Source: Cordylochernes scorpioides
Lineage: Eukaryota > Arthropoda > Arachnida > Pseudoscorpiones > Chernetidae
Reading direction: 5' to 3'
Assembly (NCBI GenBank): GCA_030710605.1
Contig: CP092877.1
Coordinates: 76,860,909-76,924,908, forward strand
DNA: 64,000 bases
In this document: positions 1-10,235 of the stretch, one piece after another
Position numbering within the stretch: position 1 is the stretch's first letter
Layout of the letters: the number at the start of each line of letters is the position of its first letter
Position numbers and translations under genes: made by a program
Notes under the pieces: model-generated
Database searches by the model: none
The model's input: the letters and a program-made list of their open reading frames with translations, nothing else
Told to the model about the DNA's origin: nothing

Positions 1-105
1 ATCCGATGTTTCGCTAAGTTGGATCTTCCTGATCCCGACGAAAACAAATCCGCGTACTTTTCCTAAACTTGTTTCAATTGCTCCTTTTCCTTATATGATT
101 TTTAT
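1..105 (-). pseudogene. Ty3/gypsy pol fragment, start of reverse-transcriptase region
   Basis: Reading the minus strand, the last ~100 bases encode a peptide of the type KYADLFSSG...GRSNLAKHR. This is the conserved lead-in to the reverse transcriptase domain of Ty3/gypsy polyproteins. An in-frame stop lies just before KYADLF, so it is a dead copy. It lies only ~75 bp beyond the gag stop, so the protease region appears deleted. The rest of pol, if present, lies beyond position 1. The family call rests on the motif and on the adjoining gag. Confidence 0.6.
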
Positions 106-174
106 ATTTGGGGTCCAACTTTTTAATTCCATTTATGGTCGACTTGCTTTGATTGACGGACTCAGGCGCGATGC

Positions 175-1325
175 TTAGTTTAAATCTTCTAATGCGGCAT
201 ATCTATTCCTTGTAGGGATACCAGAGTACGTGCTATTACTTACGTCAGCGTAGAGCAGAGGTCTCGACTTCTCAGTTCCATTATCCATTCGGATTTCTTC
301 TTCGACCTTGTCTTGTGTAACTATGGGGTCCTCTTCCACAATTCTTACAAACCTGACTCTGCAATACCGCGCTACGTGTCCTGGCTTGTTACACTTGAAA
401 CATATTGGTCTCCCGTCTTCTGTCCTATTTCTGTTTGAATCTGGACTCTTATTGTATGTTTTCCTTGGGTAGACCGGTTTTGGCTCAGGATTGGGAGTGT
501 AAGATCGACTAGGGGCAGAAGCTTGTTCTGGTAGTACCTCGGAGTGGGGGCCTGGGGCTTGGAGGTGTTCTGGTAGTACCTCGGAGCGGGGGCCTGGGGC
601 TTAGAGGTGTTCTGATATGGTCTTCTGAACGACGTAGCATTCTTCCATTGCTCTTGATGATGGGGACGAGGAGAGCGTGGTCCATTATATAGAGCTTTTG
701 ATTTTTCTGCACGTTCTTGGTAATTCTTTTCGAACAAATCCAGCTTTTTACAAATTTCTAGAAGTTCGTTTGTATTTCTAGGAGGGTTGAGGTGGAGGGC
801 AAAAGAGTATTCCTTCTTTAATCCTCCAATAACCCAGTCTATTTTAGTCTCTTCTTCCATTTGGGGGTCGACCTTGTTGCACAGTACAAGGATATCCTCT
901 GCGAACTTGATTGCAGGTTCATTCCACTGTTGCATCCTGTTCAGTCTCATCTTCATTTCTTCTTTGTTGGCGTCTGAGGCAAAATCCTCAATTAGGCGGC
1001 TCTTGAAATTTTCCCAGCTGGTGAAACTTATCTTGTGTAGGTTCAGCCAGGTTTTGGCGCTACCAATCATATTCATGGCAGCATAACGGGAGATAATGTA
1101 GTCTGCCCAATGGTACAGGAAGCCAATTTCTTCAAGAGATTCAATCCATGGGCGAGGGTCTTCCGTTCCATCATACTTGGGGATGTCGATGTTGGGGTTC
1201 AGGACAACTGGGTCGGAACTTGCATCTCTACCAATTGTTGCACCAGGTTGCGGCTTGGCAGACTCTTCAGCCTTGATTCTCTCCTGTGCTGGGTCTTGCA
1301 TCTTACCAGAGCGGGTTTCAACCAT
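175..1325 (-). pseudogene. Ty3/gypsy-like gag with zinc knuckle, frameshifted
   Basis: The gag capsid precursor of an LTR retrotransposon. It starts at an ATG (1325) with MVETRSGK. Residues ~45-210 resemble a Retrotrans_gag capsid domain (W-rich, ending in an ELLEICKKLDLFEKNYQER helix). A Pro/Gln-rich linker follows with a 13-residue direct duplication (YYQNTSKPQAP-type). The first frame stops at 372. A one-base frame change just upstream restores a CCHC zinc knuckle (CFKCNKPGHVARYC, ~363-402) and ~60 more residues to a TAA at 175-177. The 5' flank matches an LTR-like sequence also seen at 45.4 kb. I infer a degraded, non-functional copy. Confidence 0.8.
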
Positions 1326-2052
1326 CCTACAAATTTATATAAGGGAATAATGAGATAACTCTACTTTAAGTAGCCTCCAGAATAATCTCCAGTTCCAGTT
1401 CAAAAATAACTTTATTAGGTGCCGCTCAAAAAGAGCAACCTAGCTTATGATATTAACAATGAATTATATGTACACGTTCTTCACATTGACAGGGTATTCA
1501 CATCTTTACAAGGTTAGAGCCTGGCGCGCGGTCTTTAAATCGGTGTGTTCTCTTTTCTAATATGTTCTGTTATTTTTTATTTATATATTTTTTTTCTTTA
1601 ACGTGTTTTTTCTTAAGATTTTTCCATTTTTCTACATTTGTTCTCAATCGATATAGGAGTTGTCTTGGCTTTGGTTTCCTTCTTTTCAGTTCTTGTTTGT
1701 AGTTACAGGCTTCTCTGAATGTAATATTTTCGAGATTTTCAGATTTATCGTAAAAGTTGAAAGCTTGTTTTATTATGAAATCATTTATATTTTCTAGATT
1801 GAGGTCCTTTCTGATGATACTACTTCTGACAAACCATGGGGCACCTATTCCAGAATAATCTATTTATTTCTCACATCAAAGAGAGCAGTGAAGTTACAAG
1901 TGTACCTAAATACAAATGATGATTCTATAATACATATATTCTGTTTAATAAAATAAATAAATATAAAATATAAATTTGAATTTAAAATATATGAAATATA
2001 ATATTACAAATTAAAATAAAATAGGTTCATTAGCCATGATGCAACAATATAA
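1326..2052 (-). mobile_element. LTR/5' leader of the Ty3/gypsy element, split by a LINE
   Basis: Bases 1326-1388 and 1850-2052 together match 45455-45722 almost continuously, in the same orientation upstream of a gag start. The match covers the tract with the CTACTTTAAGTAGCC motif, the stretch beginning TTATTTCTCACATC, and the end GCCATGATGCAACAA. Read on the minus strand it begins TGTTGCATCATGG, as expected of an LTR start. The outer limits are approximate. A 461-bp insertion (1389-1849) interrupts it. Confidence 0.65.
1389..1849 (-). mobile_element. 5'-truncated Jockey/CR1-like LINE, 3' end
   Basis: The insertion is bounded by a perfect 12-bp target-site duplication, CCAGAATAATCT, at 1377-1388 and 1850-1861. 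On the minus strand it starts inside coding sequence (IGAPWFVRSSIIRKDLN...), the usual C-terminal motif of Jockey-type ORF2. A 3' UTR follows, ending TTTTTGAACTGGAACTGG. The last ~110 bp of that 3' UTR are shared with the SINE copies at 8537-8715 and 38783-38963, making this LINE a likely mobilising partner of that SINE. Confidence 0.8.
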
Positions 2053-2231
2053 ATAAAAATATGTATTACTATTTAAACAGATTATTAATTTTGCTATTTA
2101 TATTTCGTTACACTTGAAAATTCTCTTAATATCTCACTGTGGTTTTTATAAATGTTGATTTGTTCTTGCATTTGTTAAATTGCCGTGTCATCCTGAAGTT
2201 AGTCTTTGCCAATTTCTATAAGACATTTTGG

Positions 2232-2562
2232 TGGATATGCTGGGTAGATTAGGGAAGACAAACTTAAGCTTGCCGAACAGAACTTGAGGCCATTAGTGCT
2301 GTGAACTACATTTTATGAGACTGACTCCAGGCTTCCACCGCCGTGTCAAATTCAAGACTTTCCCCCAAGTAGACAATGTCCCTATAGACAATAAAATGAC
2401 ATGGCTGCTCTTCACGTCGTGAGAGAATGGACGCAAAACTACTAGGGACAACTTTTCAAGAATCCGAGAGAATCCTTGGCAGAAACACGTTAGATCCATG
2501 TCATTAACTACAATATTTGCAAGCTGTGAGTCACATCACCAATAGGGAAGAAGCTATATAGA
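2232..2562 (+). mobile_element. Diverged internal region of a TRIM-type LTR element
   Basis: Aligns along its length with the internal part of the TRIM at 41823-42153, in reverse orientation. It begins with a primer-binding-site-like TGGTGGATATGCTGGG and ends near a purine-rich AGGGAAGAAG tract. One frame of ~75 codons is conserved at the peptide level between the two copies (RLTPGFH, VPID, NPWQKHVRSMS), with one stop here. I could not find flanking LTRs. Open minus-strand frames here are antisense shadows. Confidence 0.6.
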
Positions 2563-3050
2563 AAAATATTTATTTTTTATGAACAAATTATTAATTTTGA
2601 TGTTTTTTTTGCTACTCTGAACTTCCACTCATTACAACTTCCCTCGCATAAGTAAGAATACTTTTTACAATATTCAAATAAAACCACGCTAAAATATTTA
2701 GCTCAACTGACTAAATATGCCCATTATGCAATTAAAAAACTGTTCGGAACTGGACCACCATATATTTTTCTGTTTAAAATTAAGAAGTGAAAGGGATCTT
2801 CTTGTAAGAGATTCAGAGATTGGATTTCATAAATTATCGTTTTATTAACAATAACATCAGATTAAGATTACAAAGAACAGAAGAGGCCAAAAGACAAGTG
2901 TAATAGCAGAAAACCAAACTTAAACTACAGGACAGTCGGTGTATGGCGCCACCAGGTCACGTGATGTCCGGTAAGAAAGGTGGCGCAACAGCTGATGTGT
3001 AAAGTTACTCTCCAGCACTTCTTTAACAAAGTTCTGTTAACCCTAAATAA
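2563..3050. other. Unassigned AT-rich spacer
   Basis: I see no gene. From ~2930 the sequence becomes less AT-rich (GGCGCCACCAGGTCACGTG) and may be the 5' UTR of the adjoining LINE derivative. Confidence 0.4.
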
Positions 3051-3565
3051 CTTTTTTATAAATTGGTTTTCCGCCCTGGCGAGTGGATAACTGTTGGCTG
3101 GTATGCCGAAATTGGTACGGGCTGATAGCCCTTTGAAAGCTGACCATATACCTGAAAGGTACAGCATCGAGCCTTCAACTGTTGCAGAGTTATCTGCGAA
3201 AATCGATTTTCAGAACAAATTTTCAATTGAAATGCAGGAAACTACTAACAATGTAAATTCGCCTACTGGCGGCAACTATTCTATTTTTGCCACTTCTTTT
3301 ACAAAAAAAAATGTATCATATTATCTTATTCTGGAGGCTCTGTTGTCTGAGACGACAAAGAATAAATCCAATAAATTGTCACTATACAGGTTTTACAGGG
3401 CTGCGCAAGAGAAGAAACATTGAGAAAAGAGAACCGTATGTAAATAGATATGTAAATAAACGATGTATGTGAATAAATAATATTTTCTTGACAGTATCAC
3501 CAGGGTAAATCCTATATAGGGCATAGGTCCCTATTAAAAGGCTTGTTGTTTTGTTGTTGTATATT
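3051..3565 (+). mobile_element. Internally deleted LINE, relative of the (AC)n-flanked element
   Basis: The first ~150 bp encode GMPKLVRADSPLKADHIPERYS, homologous to the N-terminus of the LINE ORF1 at 53243 (GTPSLARAESPLKADQMPGR). A proline/glycine stretch (NSPTGGNYS) resembles LPAGGKD there. The frame runs to a stop at 3421-3423. It is followed by a LINE-like 3' UTR with a polyadenylation-like AATAAATAAT and the tail TTGTTGTTTTGTTGTTG. The element thus joins a 5' end to a 3' end with the body of ORF1 and all of ORF2 missing, so it is non-autonomous. Confidence 0.65.
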
Positions 3566-3569
3566 AGCT

Positions 3570-4320
3570 GTAAAAGATTGGTGTCGTATATTTATATTTT
3601 AATTATATAATATAATATTGTATGTGTTTGAAAATAGAGCAATCCATATATCACAATATTTAAAAATGCCTATTTTGGATCATAAAGTTTTTGTATATAA
3701 TATATTAATAACACATAATATTGTATAAAATATATTAATATAATAATAATATTAAATCCACAGATTATTATTCTGCGATATATTGTATATATAATAACAT
3801 ATAATTTATCATCAAATAATTCGATTGTTAACTTTGTAATTCTTAAGCTTGCATCTATAATACGGTGTAATATAATAAAAGCCATTTAAATAAATAAAGC
3901 CTAAAATATATTTCTACTTTTAAATCAACCTAAATACACCACAATTGGGTCTTCTCTCTCTATAGGTTAGTTTTTATTAATATAATAGTTTGGAATATTC
4001 AACTATTTAATGTTATATATTTAGTATGGATATAAATGAAAATAACAAAAATAGAAAAATAATATTACAAACCAGGGTCAAGCGAGATGTGCACAGTGAT
4101 GATTACAATATGAAGGATCCAATGATAAATAAACATCAAAACTTATAAGACTTATTATATTTTCATAAATTTACATATGCAAATATTTACATACGAGATG
4201 TTTTTTTTTTTACATAACAACGAAACTATATTTATACCTTCAAAAAGTTAAATGGTATTAGTTAGTGGGGGAACGGGTATATCGAAATATTTTTTTACAA
4301 AATAGCTATATATATATATC
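3570..4320. other. AT-rich spacer, nothing recognised
   Basis: Very AT-rich sequence with short ATA and T runs. I see no coding frame, paired repeat or known element end. Confidence 0.5.
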
Positions 4321-4324
4321 GTAC

Positions 4325-5065
4325 TTTGTTTTGTTTAGGATTCCTCGTGATTCTGTCTTCTCTCGTCTTCTTCTACTTTCATATCTCCACTCAATCATAT
4401 TAAGATACCAATCTTGTAGAGCTTGAGATGATGTCTGCTAGGGGATGAGTAGAGCTCTTCAATAGATGAGCCAATACAGTCAATGATGTGGTTTTTGACA
4501 ATCATCATGACTGGGTGAAGTAGAATGTGTCTGCCTTTGTCATTTATGCTGAAAGCACTACTCAGTAGCAGGCCGAATTATCTCCAAAAAATGGCAACCT
4601 CTTACATGAGGAACTATGTGAAGCCGCTCCTAACATAGAGTTCAAACACTGATTATCCAGTATCCCTGGATCAAGAGCTCTTACAGGGTACTATCAGCCG
4701 GGCCAGCTGAGCCCAGGTTTTTAGCGAGCTTGTTACAGCTTCCCCCTCCTTCCTTTTCATCCGGGTTTTGGACCGGCAAAGGCAGAGTTGTCTTCTCTTG
4801 TTCCATGATGATGTTATCGGGTCTGAAGGTGTAAAGTAAATCGATGTGTCAGCATTCTTCAGTTGCTCTGTTTATAATCGGCTTGGTGGTTTGACAGTCC
4901 AGGTTGCGGTGTAGGTTAGTTGGAACGCCACGCATCTCTGTTTTCATACTCTTATTGGGTAAGGTAAAGCGCAAGTTTTTAATTGCCAAGCGATGTCGTC
5001 ATGTGTTTCGTTTTATTGTGTCAAGATGACGTAGAGTTTAGCTAATATGCAAATATTCCGCTATC
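4325..5065 (-). other. Possible degenerate retroelement, unassigned
   Basis: A patch of more balanced composition between AT-rich flanks. Minus-strand peptides such as RDDIAWQLKTCALPYPIRV and PLPVQNPDEKEGG look coding-derived but sit in several frames with many stops. The family cannot be named from what is visible; a LINE C-terminus is the likeliest guess. Confidence 0.25.
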
Positions 5066-5696
5066 AAATAAACAGAACACAATCTCTCATCACTTTCAGT
5101 GAATTAGGAATAAATGCTTCTTTATCACCTGCAAATTCCTACTCTTCTTAATGCAATCACCAAATATTAGGAGGACCCCTGTTTAATTTTTTTCTCTCTC
5201 TCACAGACACACAACAATTCTAAACCCTTCAAGCGGTTTTTCCAGGCCATCTCTCATAACATTTTCATCATTTTAGTATATTATTTTATATGAAAAAAAA
5301 AAACATTCACACTTAAGTAGTTACTCGAAATATAGGTGACATGCTTTTTTTATAATTAATAGACAATCTGATTTCTGAAAAGACTTCTGAATATTTTTCA
5401 AAGAGAGAAAGATATTTTCAGAAATTAAAATGATTTTAATAAAACAAAAGACTGAAATAGAACGAAATATTAAAGATTATTCCAGAACAGCTTTAATAAC
5501 CACAAGACTAATCAAATCTTTGGTATTTGCTCAAGTTGTGTTTAACTGGAAAAGGTTCTAAGCTAGCAAAAGGTTTTTCTGAACACAGTTGCTTCGATTG
5601 TTCTCGAATTTCCCAAGACATTGATTGAATTAGCGAGAGTTTTTCAATCACTTTTCTTGCTGCGAAGTCATCAAGGATTCCCAAAGGGAGAAGGTT
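5066..5696. other. Spacer upstream of gene 1
   Basis: AT-rich. A 76-codon minus-strand frame (5508-5738) overlaps the gene 1 promoter and has no support. No repeat copies are recognised here. Confidence 0.4.
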
Positions 5697-5727
5697 AAGT
5701 GAGAAACGCTGTATGCACAAATGGGTC
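5697..5727 (+). promoter_or_regulatory. 31-bp promoter block shared by genes 1, 2 and 3
   Basis: AAGT-n5-ACGC-n8-CAAATGGGTC. It aligns without gaps to 29621-29591 (-) and 60744-60774 (+), with 19 of 31 columns invariant. It sits 28 bp upstream of the TATA box. The 3' part contains a GGTC core resembling a nuclear-receptor half-site, although this copy reads GGTCG rather than GGTCA. That it is a transcription-factor site is inference from conservation and position. Confidence 0.7.
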
Positions 5728-5754
5728 GTCCTACTCATCAGTTTCTCCCAAGTC

Positions 5755-5762
5755 TATATATA
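5755..5762 (+). promoter_or_regulatory. TATA box of gene 1
   Basis: TATATATA within CTATATATAC, a decamer identical in all three family promoters. It begins 41 bp upstream of the ATG. A start site ~30 bp downstream of the box would leave a leader of only about 10 nt. Confidence 0.75.
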
Positions 5763-5795
5763 CGATGGCACAGGCTGATGTTACTTAGTTGCAAC

Positions 5796-8700
5796 ATGTT
5801 AGCACTTCTGGTAAGTCATCTTCTATTTCTTCTTCTTCTGTTGATCATTAACATCTAGATCTTCTCTATCGTATTTACTCTTATACGAATATCTCTGTCT
5901 TATTTTATTTTTTGCTGATTGATCTTTAATTCCAATTTGCTGCGACTTCTGGTAAGTCACCTTCTGTTTCTTCTTGTTGTTGATCATTAACCTCTAGATC
6001 TTCTTTATTGAATTTACTGATGAAAGTATCAAGTATCTCTGCCTTATTTTAAATTGTGTTGATTGATCTTTATTTCCAATTTGCTGGATTTTCTGGTAAG
6101 TTCTCTTCTGTTTCTTCTTGTTGTTGATCATTAACATCTAGATCTTCTTTATTGAATTTACTGATGGAAGTATCTCTGCCTTATTTTAAATTGTGTTTAT
6201 TGATCTTTAATTCCAATTTGCTGGCTTTTCTGGTAAGTTATCTTCGATTTCTTTAATTCCAATTTGCATGCTGTTCTGGTAAGTCATCTTCTGTTTCTTC
6301 TTCTTGTGTGTGTTGATCATTAACCTCTAGATTTTCTTTATTGAATTTACTGATGGAAGTATCTCTGCCTTATTTTAAATTGTGTTTAATTATCTTCCTT
6401 TATTCCAATTTGCTGGATCTCCTGATAGGTCTTCTTCTATATTTCTGCTTCTTCTTTTGTTGAACAATAACATCTAGATCTTCTTTACTGGACTTATCGA
6501 TGGAAGTATCTCTCTGTCTTATTTTAAATTGTGTTGATTGATTTAAATTAATTTTCTGGCTTTTCTGGAATGTTTTCTGTACTTCTGATTAATCTTTTGA
6601 TGATGAATAATAACTTGGTATTCTTTATAGCACTGACCAATTTATGTTTTCATTTAAGTTGTATTAACTTATCTTCTTCAATTCAAATATGCAGACTATT
6701 CTGCCAGTTCTTCTACAGCTCTGTTTATTCTTTTGTTAGATAAAAGCATCTAGATTTTTTTTATAACGATTATTGATGAAATTATATCTGATCTATTTTA
6801 AGTGCGCTGACTGATCTTTTTTCAATCCCAACATGCTAATTCTCCTAGTAGATAACCGTATGTAATTATTTTCTTCTTTTTTTTTGTAGGAAGTAATTTT
6901 TCTTTTATAGTTTTTTTTTTTTACCACTGAGAGGAAACTTCAGTTTTTCTTTTAGCAAGTCCTGAAGAGTAGATCTAGTTTAGTTCTGCTTAATATGTTT
7001 TTAAAACTAATTTTTCTTCACATAGATTTTAGACAACTGAGAGAGTGTTTCTTTTTTGTCTGTTTTGATGCACTGACTGATATCCTTTGAATTCAGTATA
7101 TTGATTCTTTGAGTTGATCTTCTTGTATAGAGAATTCTTTGTATAGTAGTTTTTCTTATAGATTTTACTTTTTTTTTTCTCTCTCAACATGCACTGGCGA
7201 ATTATCTTCGAATCTATTAATCTCTTTGTAAGTCATGAATCTTATTAAGGTTACTTCTTTTGTTTAAGATCAATACCTAGTTTATTCCCATTATTCTTTT
7301 TGGATATACAACAGGTTTTTTTTTAAGTTATCTAGTATATTTATAGTATATCAGTATGTAATTGAGACAACTAAAAATGTCAAGTATCGAGGTTTTCCTA
7401 TTTGTAGTGAATTCTCAATAATTAAGCAATGACTCAAAATGGTTTATATAGATCTACTGTTTTATTTGAAATTAACATTTATTCATTTCAACACACAAAA
7501 TGCGATATCCCGGCTAGGAATAATTGCGTCGATTTAAATTTTTTTTTAAACAGAAACAGTTATAAACATATTATACAAGAAAAAGTAATCAAAATAAAAA
7601 GAGAAACAATATTATATATTAGGAACCTGAACCTTTCAGGTTTGAAATATAATCACAAATATATTTACAAAAATAGTTAAACCTATGATAATTCTCTCTG
7701 CTATTTACAAATTGATATATATCTACAACATTATTTATTGTCTGTTGTCTAGCGGTGAAATCTTTTTCTAGGCTTTAATTAACTTTTTCTATATGTGCAA
7801 TAATATTTTATTCTTATTAATATTTTTAAAGCATGTTATAAAATACTAAGTTTTATGATCTTTGTATTTCTGAATGGCAGCTTTTTTCTCTCTTGGTGGG
7901 GGAATTGTTATCATTATTCATTTCTCAAAGTTAGTTGACATTATTCCTGTTTGATAGATTTGGTTGATTAAATTGAATAGGTTTTATCTCTAGTTCTTTT
8001 TTCTAGAGATTTTATCATTTCTATAGGTATATGGTTAACACTACGGCTTCATTCCTCGTCTTTAATTCCTTTATTAGACTAGAGCTCAATTCTTAGAGTT
8101 TTATTGAACTTTGTCTTCCGAAATTTACCGAATTCTGCAATGCACGCGTACATGTGTGTATATATGCGTACGAGCGTTTGCACTCTTTTTATGACATGTG
8201 TGTACGTATGTGATGTGTTTGTGTGTAATTGATTTTCGCTACTTGATTGATTTTAAAGAAAAATTCATCTTCTAATGGTGAAACTAAAATTGTCTGATGG
8301 TTTGCGCCATCTGTTAAATTAAATATCAATTAATCATTGATTTTTAATTATTCCAGAATTGGTCAAATACCCCTTTTTTGATTATCTCGACAGTTGGCGC
8401 AAGCCATTAGTAACTTTTAGTTGTAAGATCATGAGATATCTTTCTTTTAATTTATCCATACTATCTCAGTAAAATTTCACTTTTTTACTATTTTTCACAT
8501 TGATTTTTATATTCAGTTGAATCCCAAAAAAAAAAGGTCAGTGGACGAGTGGGTAACACCCTCGATTCCCGACAACCATGAACCAGGATTGAATCCCGCG
8601 TTAACATTTTGTTTTAATATGTGGATAACCTTTACATACTATATTCATTGTTGCAAATATCATAAACTAAGTTTCTCTTTTTGAGCGGTACCTAATAAAA

Positions 8701-9401
8701 TGATTTTGGAACAAGCTGAATACCTTATAATTATTTTAACACCCTTATTCTTTTATTCAAGTAATTGTTTTGAAAGCTTTGTGCTGTCTTTGTTGCAGAT
8801 AATTCTGACTGCGGGATTTCTTGGAGGAAGCACATCTATAGAAACACAACGTAAAAAGCTTCTATTCTTTCAAGAGTTATTTTCAAGCTGGAATCAATTT
8901 TTAGATACTTTGGACCATGGACGACACAGTTCCTCTCTTCCACGGCACTTCCTCGATCAGATAGAAAAGAAGTATAAGCACCATGACTATCATGATCATG
9001 ACCACGAAGAGAAACATACACATAAACATGGACACGATCATAAACATGGACACGAACATCATCACAAACACCGTGAAAAACATCTAGGACTCCATAAACA
9101 TAGCCACAGCCATGATCAAAAACATGGACATGATCATAAACATAACGCGAAGCACGTTCATTACCATAAACACGTCCATACTCATCACCATCACCATGCG
9201 CATGGTCACAAACATGGACACAACCACAAACATGGCCATCACAGTAACCACAAGCATGAACATCATCATGGACATGCAAGCGAGCATCATCATGGTCATC
9301 ATCATGAGAATCACCATGGACATCAACACGGACATCATGAGAATAATCATGGGCATCATCATAGGCATCACCAACGAGGACATCGACAAAAACGTCATTA
9401 G
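5796..9401 (+). CDS. Secreted histidine-rich protein, gene 1 (two exons)
   Basis: The coding sequence is join(5796-5810, 8799-9401), 205 residues. Exon 1 is 15 nt, encodes MLALL, and is followed by a perfect GTAAGT donor. Exon 2 follows the acceptor TTTGTTGCAG and continues in phase 0 as IILTAGFLGG, completing a hydrophobic signal peptide. The ATG at 8700 is intronic and is not the start. After the signal comes a ~45-residue linker with an amphipathic stretch (LLFFQELFSSWNQFLDTL). From about residue 60 to the end the chain is dominated by His with Gly, Asp, Lys and Asn (HGHDHK, HHGHHH), finishing GHRQKRH before TAG. No cysteines are seen in the His region. Such chains bind Zn or Cu; the actual job is unknown. 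Gene 2 is a paralogue with the same architecture and promoter. The exon 1 assignment is prediction, strongly supported by its repetition in three loci. Confidence 0.85.
5811..6850 (+). repeat. Intron 1 tandem array containing the exon-1/donor junction
   Basis: About seven or eight units of ~140 bp, decaying with distance from exon 1. Each carries a version of the exon 1 end plus donor (CTTCTGGTAAGTCA), then TTCTTCTT..GATCATTAAC..TCTAGATCTTCTTTATTGAATTTACTGATGG and a linker ending AATTCCAATTTGCTG. Perfect GTAAGT occurs at 5811 (the real donor), 5952, 6096, 6233 and 6279; later units read GATAGG, GGAATG and AGTAGA. The unit at ~6830 still retains an exon-1-like CAACATGCTAATTCTC. Confidence 0.8.
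7425..7768 (-). repeat. Dispersed repeat X (copy in gene 1 intron)
   Basis: The reverse complement matches 13935-14155 plus 16120-16215. Shared landmarks are CACCGCTAGACAACAGACAAT, the GCAGAGAGAATTATCAT stretch and GGGATATCGC. The 16-kb copy ends in an (AAATA)-type tail, so this may be a short retroposon. The 83-codon plus-strand frame is incidental. Confidence 0.7.
7769..8270. other. Intron 1 of gene 1, nothing specific recognised
   Basis: T-rich intronic sequence. A short alternating purine/pyrimidine patch (TGCGTACGAGCG, GTGTGTGTAATT) lies at 8140-8230. Confidence 0.4.
8275..8500. mobile_element. GCGCCATCTG-type MITE, degraded
   Basis: The outer arms contain TTTGCGCCATCTG and GGCGCAAGCCATTAG in inverted order with AACTTTTAGTTG. 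The right part (GAGATATCTTTCTTTTAATTTAT...) matches 33595-33660. The clean version of the family is the near-perfect hairpin at 58240-58335. It is non-coding. Confidence 0.55.
8537..8715 (+). mobile_element. tRNA-related SINE family 1, copy in gene 1 intron
   Basis: The head has a Pol III A-box-like stretch (TGGACGAGTGGGTAAC) and a B-box-like GGATTGAATCC. The body and tail (from ATGTGGATAACC to GAGCGGTACCTAATAAAATGATTTT) match the 3' UTR of the LINE at 1389-1849. A second copy with a clear target-site duplication is at 38783-38963. It sits ~85 bp before the splice acceptor of gene 1. Confidence 0.75.
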
Positions 9402-9689
9402 ATTGGAAGCATAGAAATAACATGAAGAACAGAATTCATCATCAAAATAGAACGGTCTTGTGTACATCTCTATAAATGTATTGTTACAGCGCTTTTCAGC
9501 CGTTGTTGTTATCGTACAAGTTTTCTAAATAACAAGGAATTTCTATGTATATGCAGCTTAGCATGAAGCAATTTATTTCTATTAGAAACTAGTGGTGATG
9601 TCTTGTCCATGGAGCAGATCAGATCGGTCCATGCACCCTGATCATAATACCAGTCAACAAAGGTGAATAGCAACTAGTAGAATTAAGAA
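9402..9689 (+). other. Gene 1 3' flank
   Basis: It contains CTATAAATGT (~9470) and TCTAAATAACAAGG (~9525) but no perfect AATAAA, so the transcript end is undefined. Nothing else is recognised. Confidence 0.35.
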
Positions 9690-10235
9690 TTAGATACACT
9701 TCTCTCCAATGCCCCCACCAGAAGGATCTTCTTTGCCAACAGCCGTCCAGGTCGGCAAGCTTCTCTGGCATCCTCTTCCAGGATCATCCACACGGCCACA
9801 CTCGCGAAGACAACTTGCTACGTCTTCTCTGACCGCAGATGTCACATCTCCACATTGGAATACCATCTCAGCACCTGTCTTCTCTTCCACGTGGACCATC
9901 CCCTCGCAACTGGAGTCCATCCATCTTTCCCCAATTTCACTCTGGGATCTCAAAACCTACAGGACATACAACAACTGTCCTGGTGTAGAACTAACACCTA
10001 CCCACATGGTCCCAGAACAGCAGCTTTACACACCCAAGATATAGAACGACTGCTGTGATAGAGATGTACGGAGATATCTGAGGCTCTTCATTGGACACGA
10101 TAACAACACACCAGATAATTGAAATTGACCCATAACAGAAGCTTTACACACCCAAGATAGAGAAGGATTGCTGTAATAGAGATGTACGGAGACATCTGAG
10201 GCTCTTCATTGGACACAACAACAACCATGAGATCT
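9690..10235 (+). mobile_element. 3' end of a LINE with (CAA)n tail, two tandem termini
   Basis: Encodes TYRTYNNCPGVELTPTH...PEQQLYTPK, matching the ORF2 C-terminus at 52628-52870 (-). It is followed by the short 3' UTR (AGATGTACGGAGATATCTGAGGCTCTTCATTGGACAC-type) and a CAA-rich tail. A second copy of the last ~110 bp follows at ~10120-10228. The coding part is broken. The upstream Pro/Ser-rich frame from 9709 may be ORF2 residue. Confidence 0.65.

Noticed and set aside
7429-7680. 83-codon plus-strand ORF in the gene 1 intron
   Set aside because: Lies in dispersed repeat X in the antisense direction of its tail; not open in the other copy.
8700-8798. ATG at 8700 as the start of gene 1
   Set aside because: The segment is intron: it follows a SINE tail and ends in TTTGTTGCAG, and MLALL at 5796 joins in frame to complete a signal peptide, as in the paralogue.
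8836-9467. Several long ORFs antisense to or shifted from the His-rich exon (Asp/Val-, Met- and Ile-rich)
   Set aside because: They are frame shadows of CAT/GGA/CAC repeats; only the plus His frame has a signal peptide, acceptor site and a paralogue.
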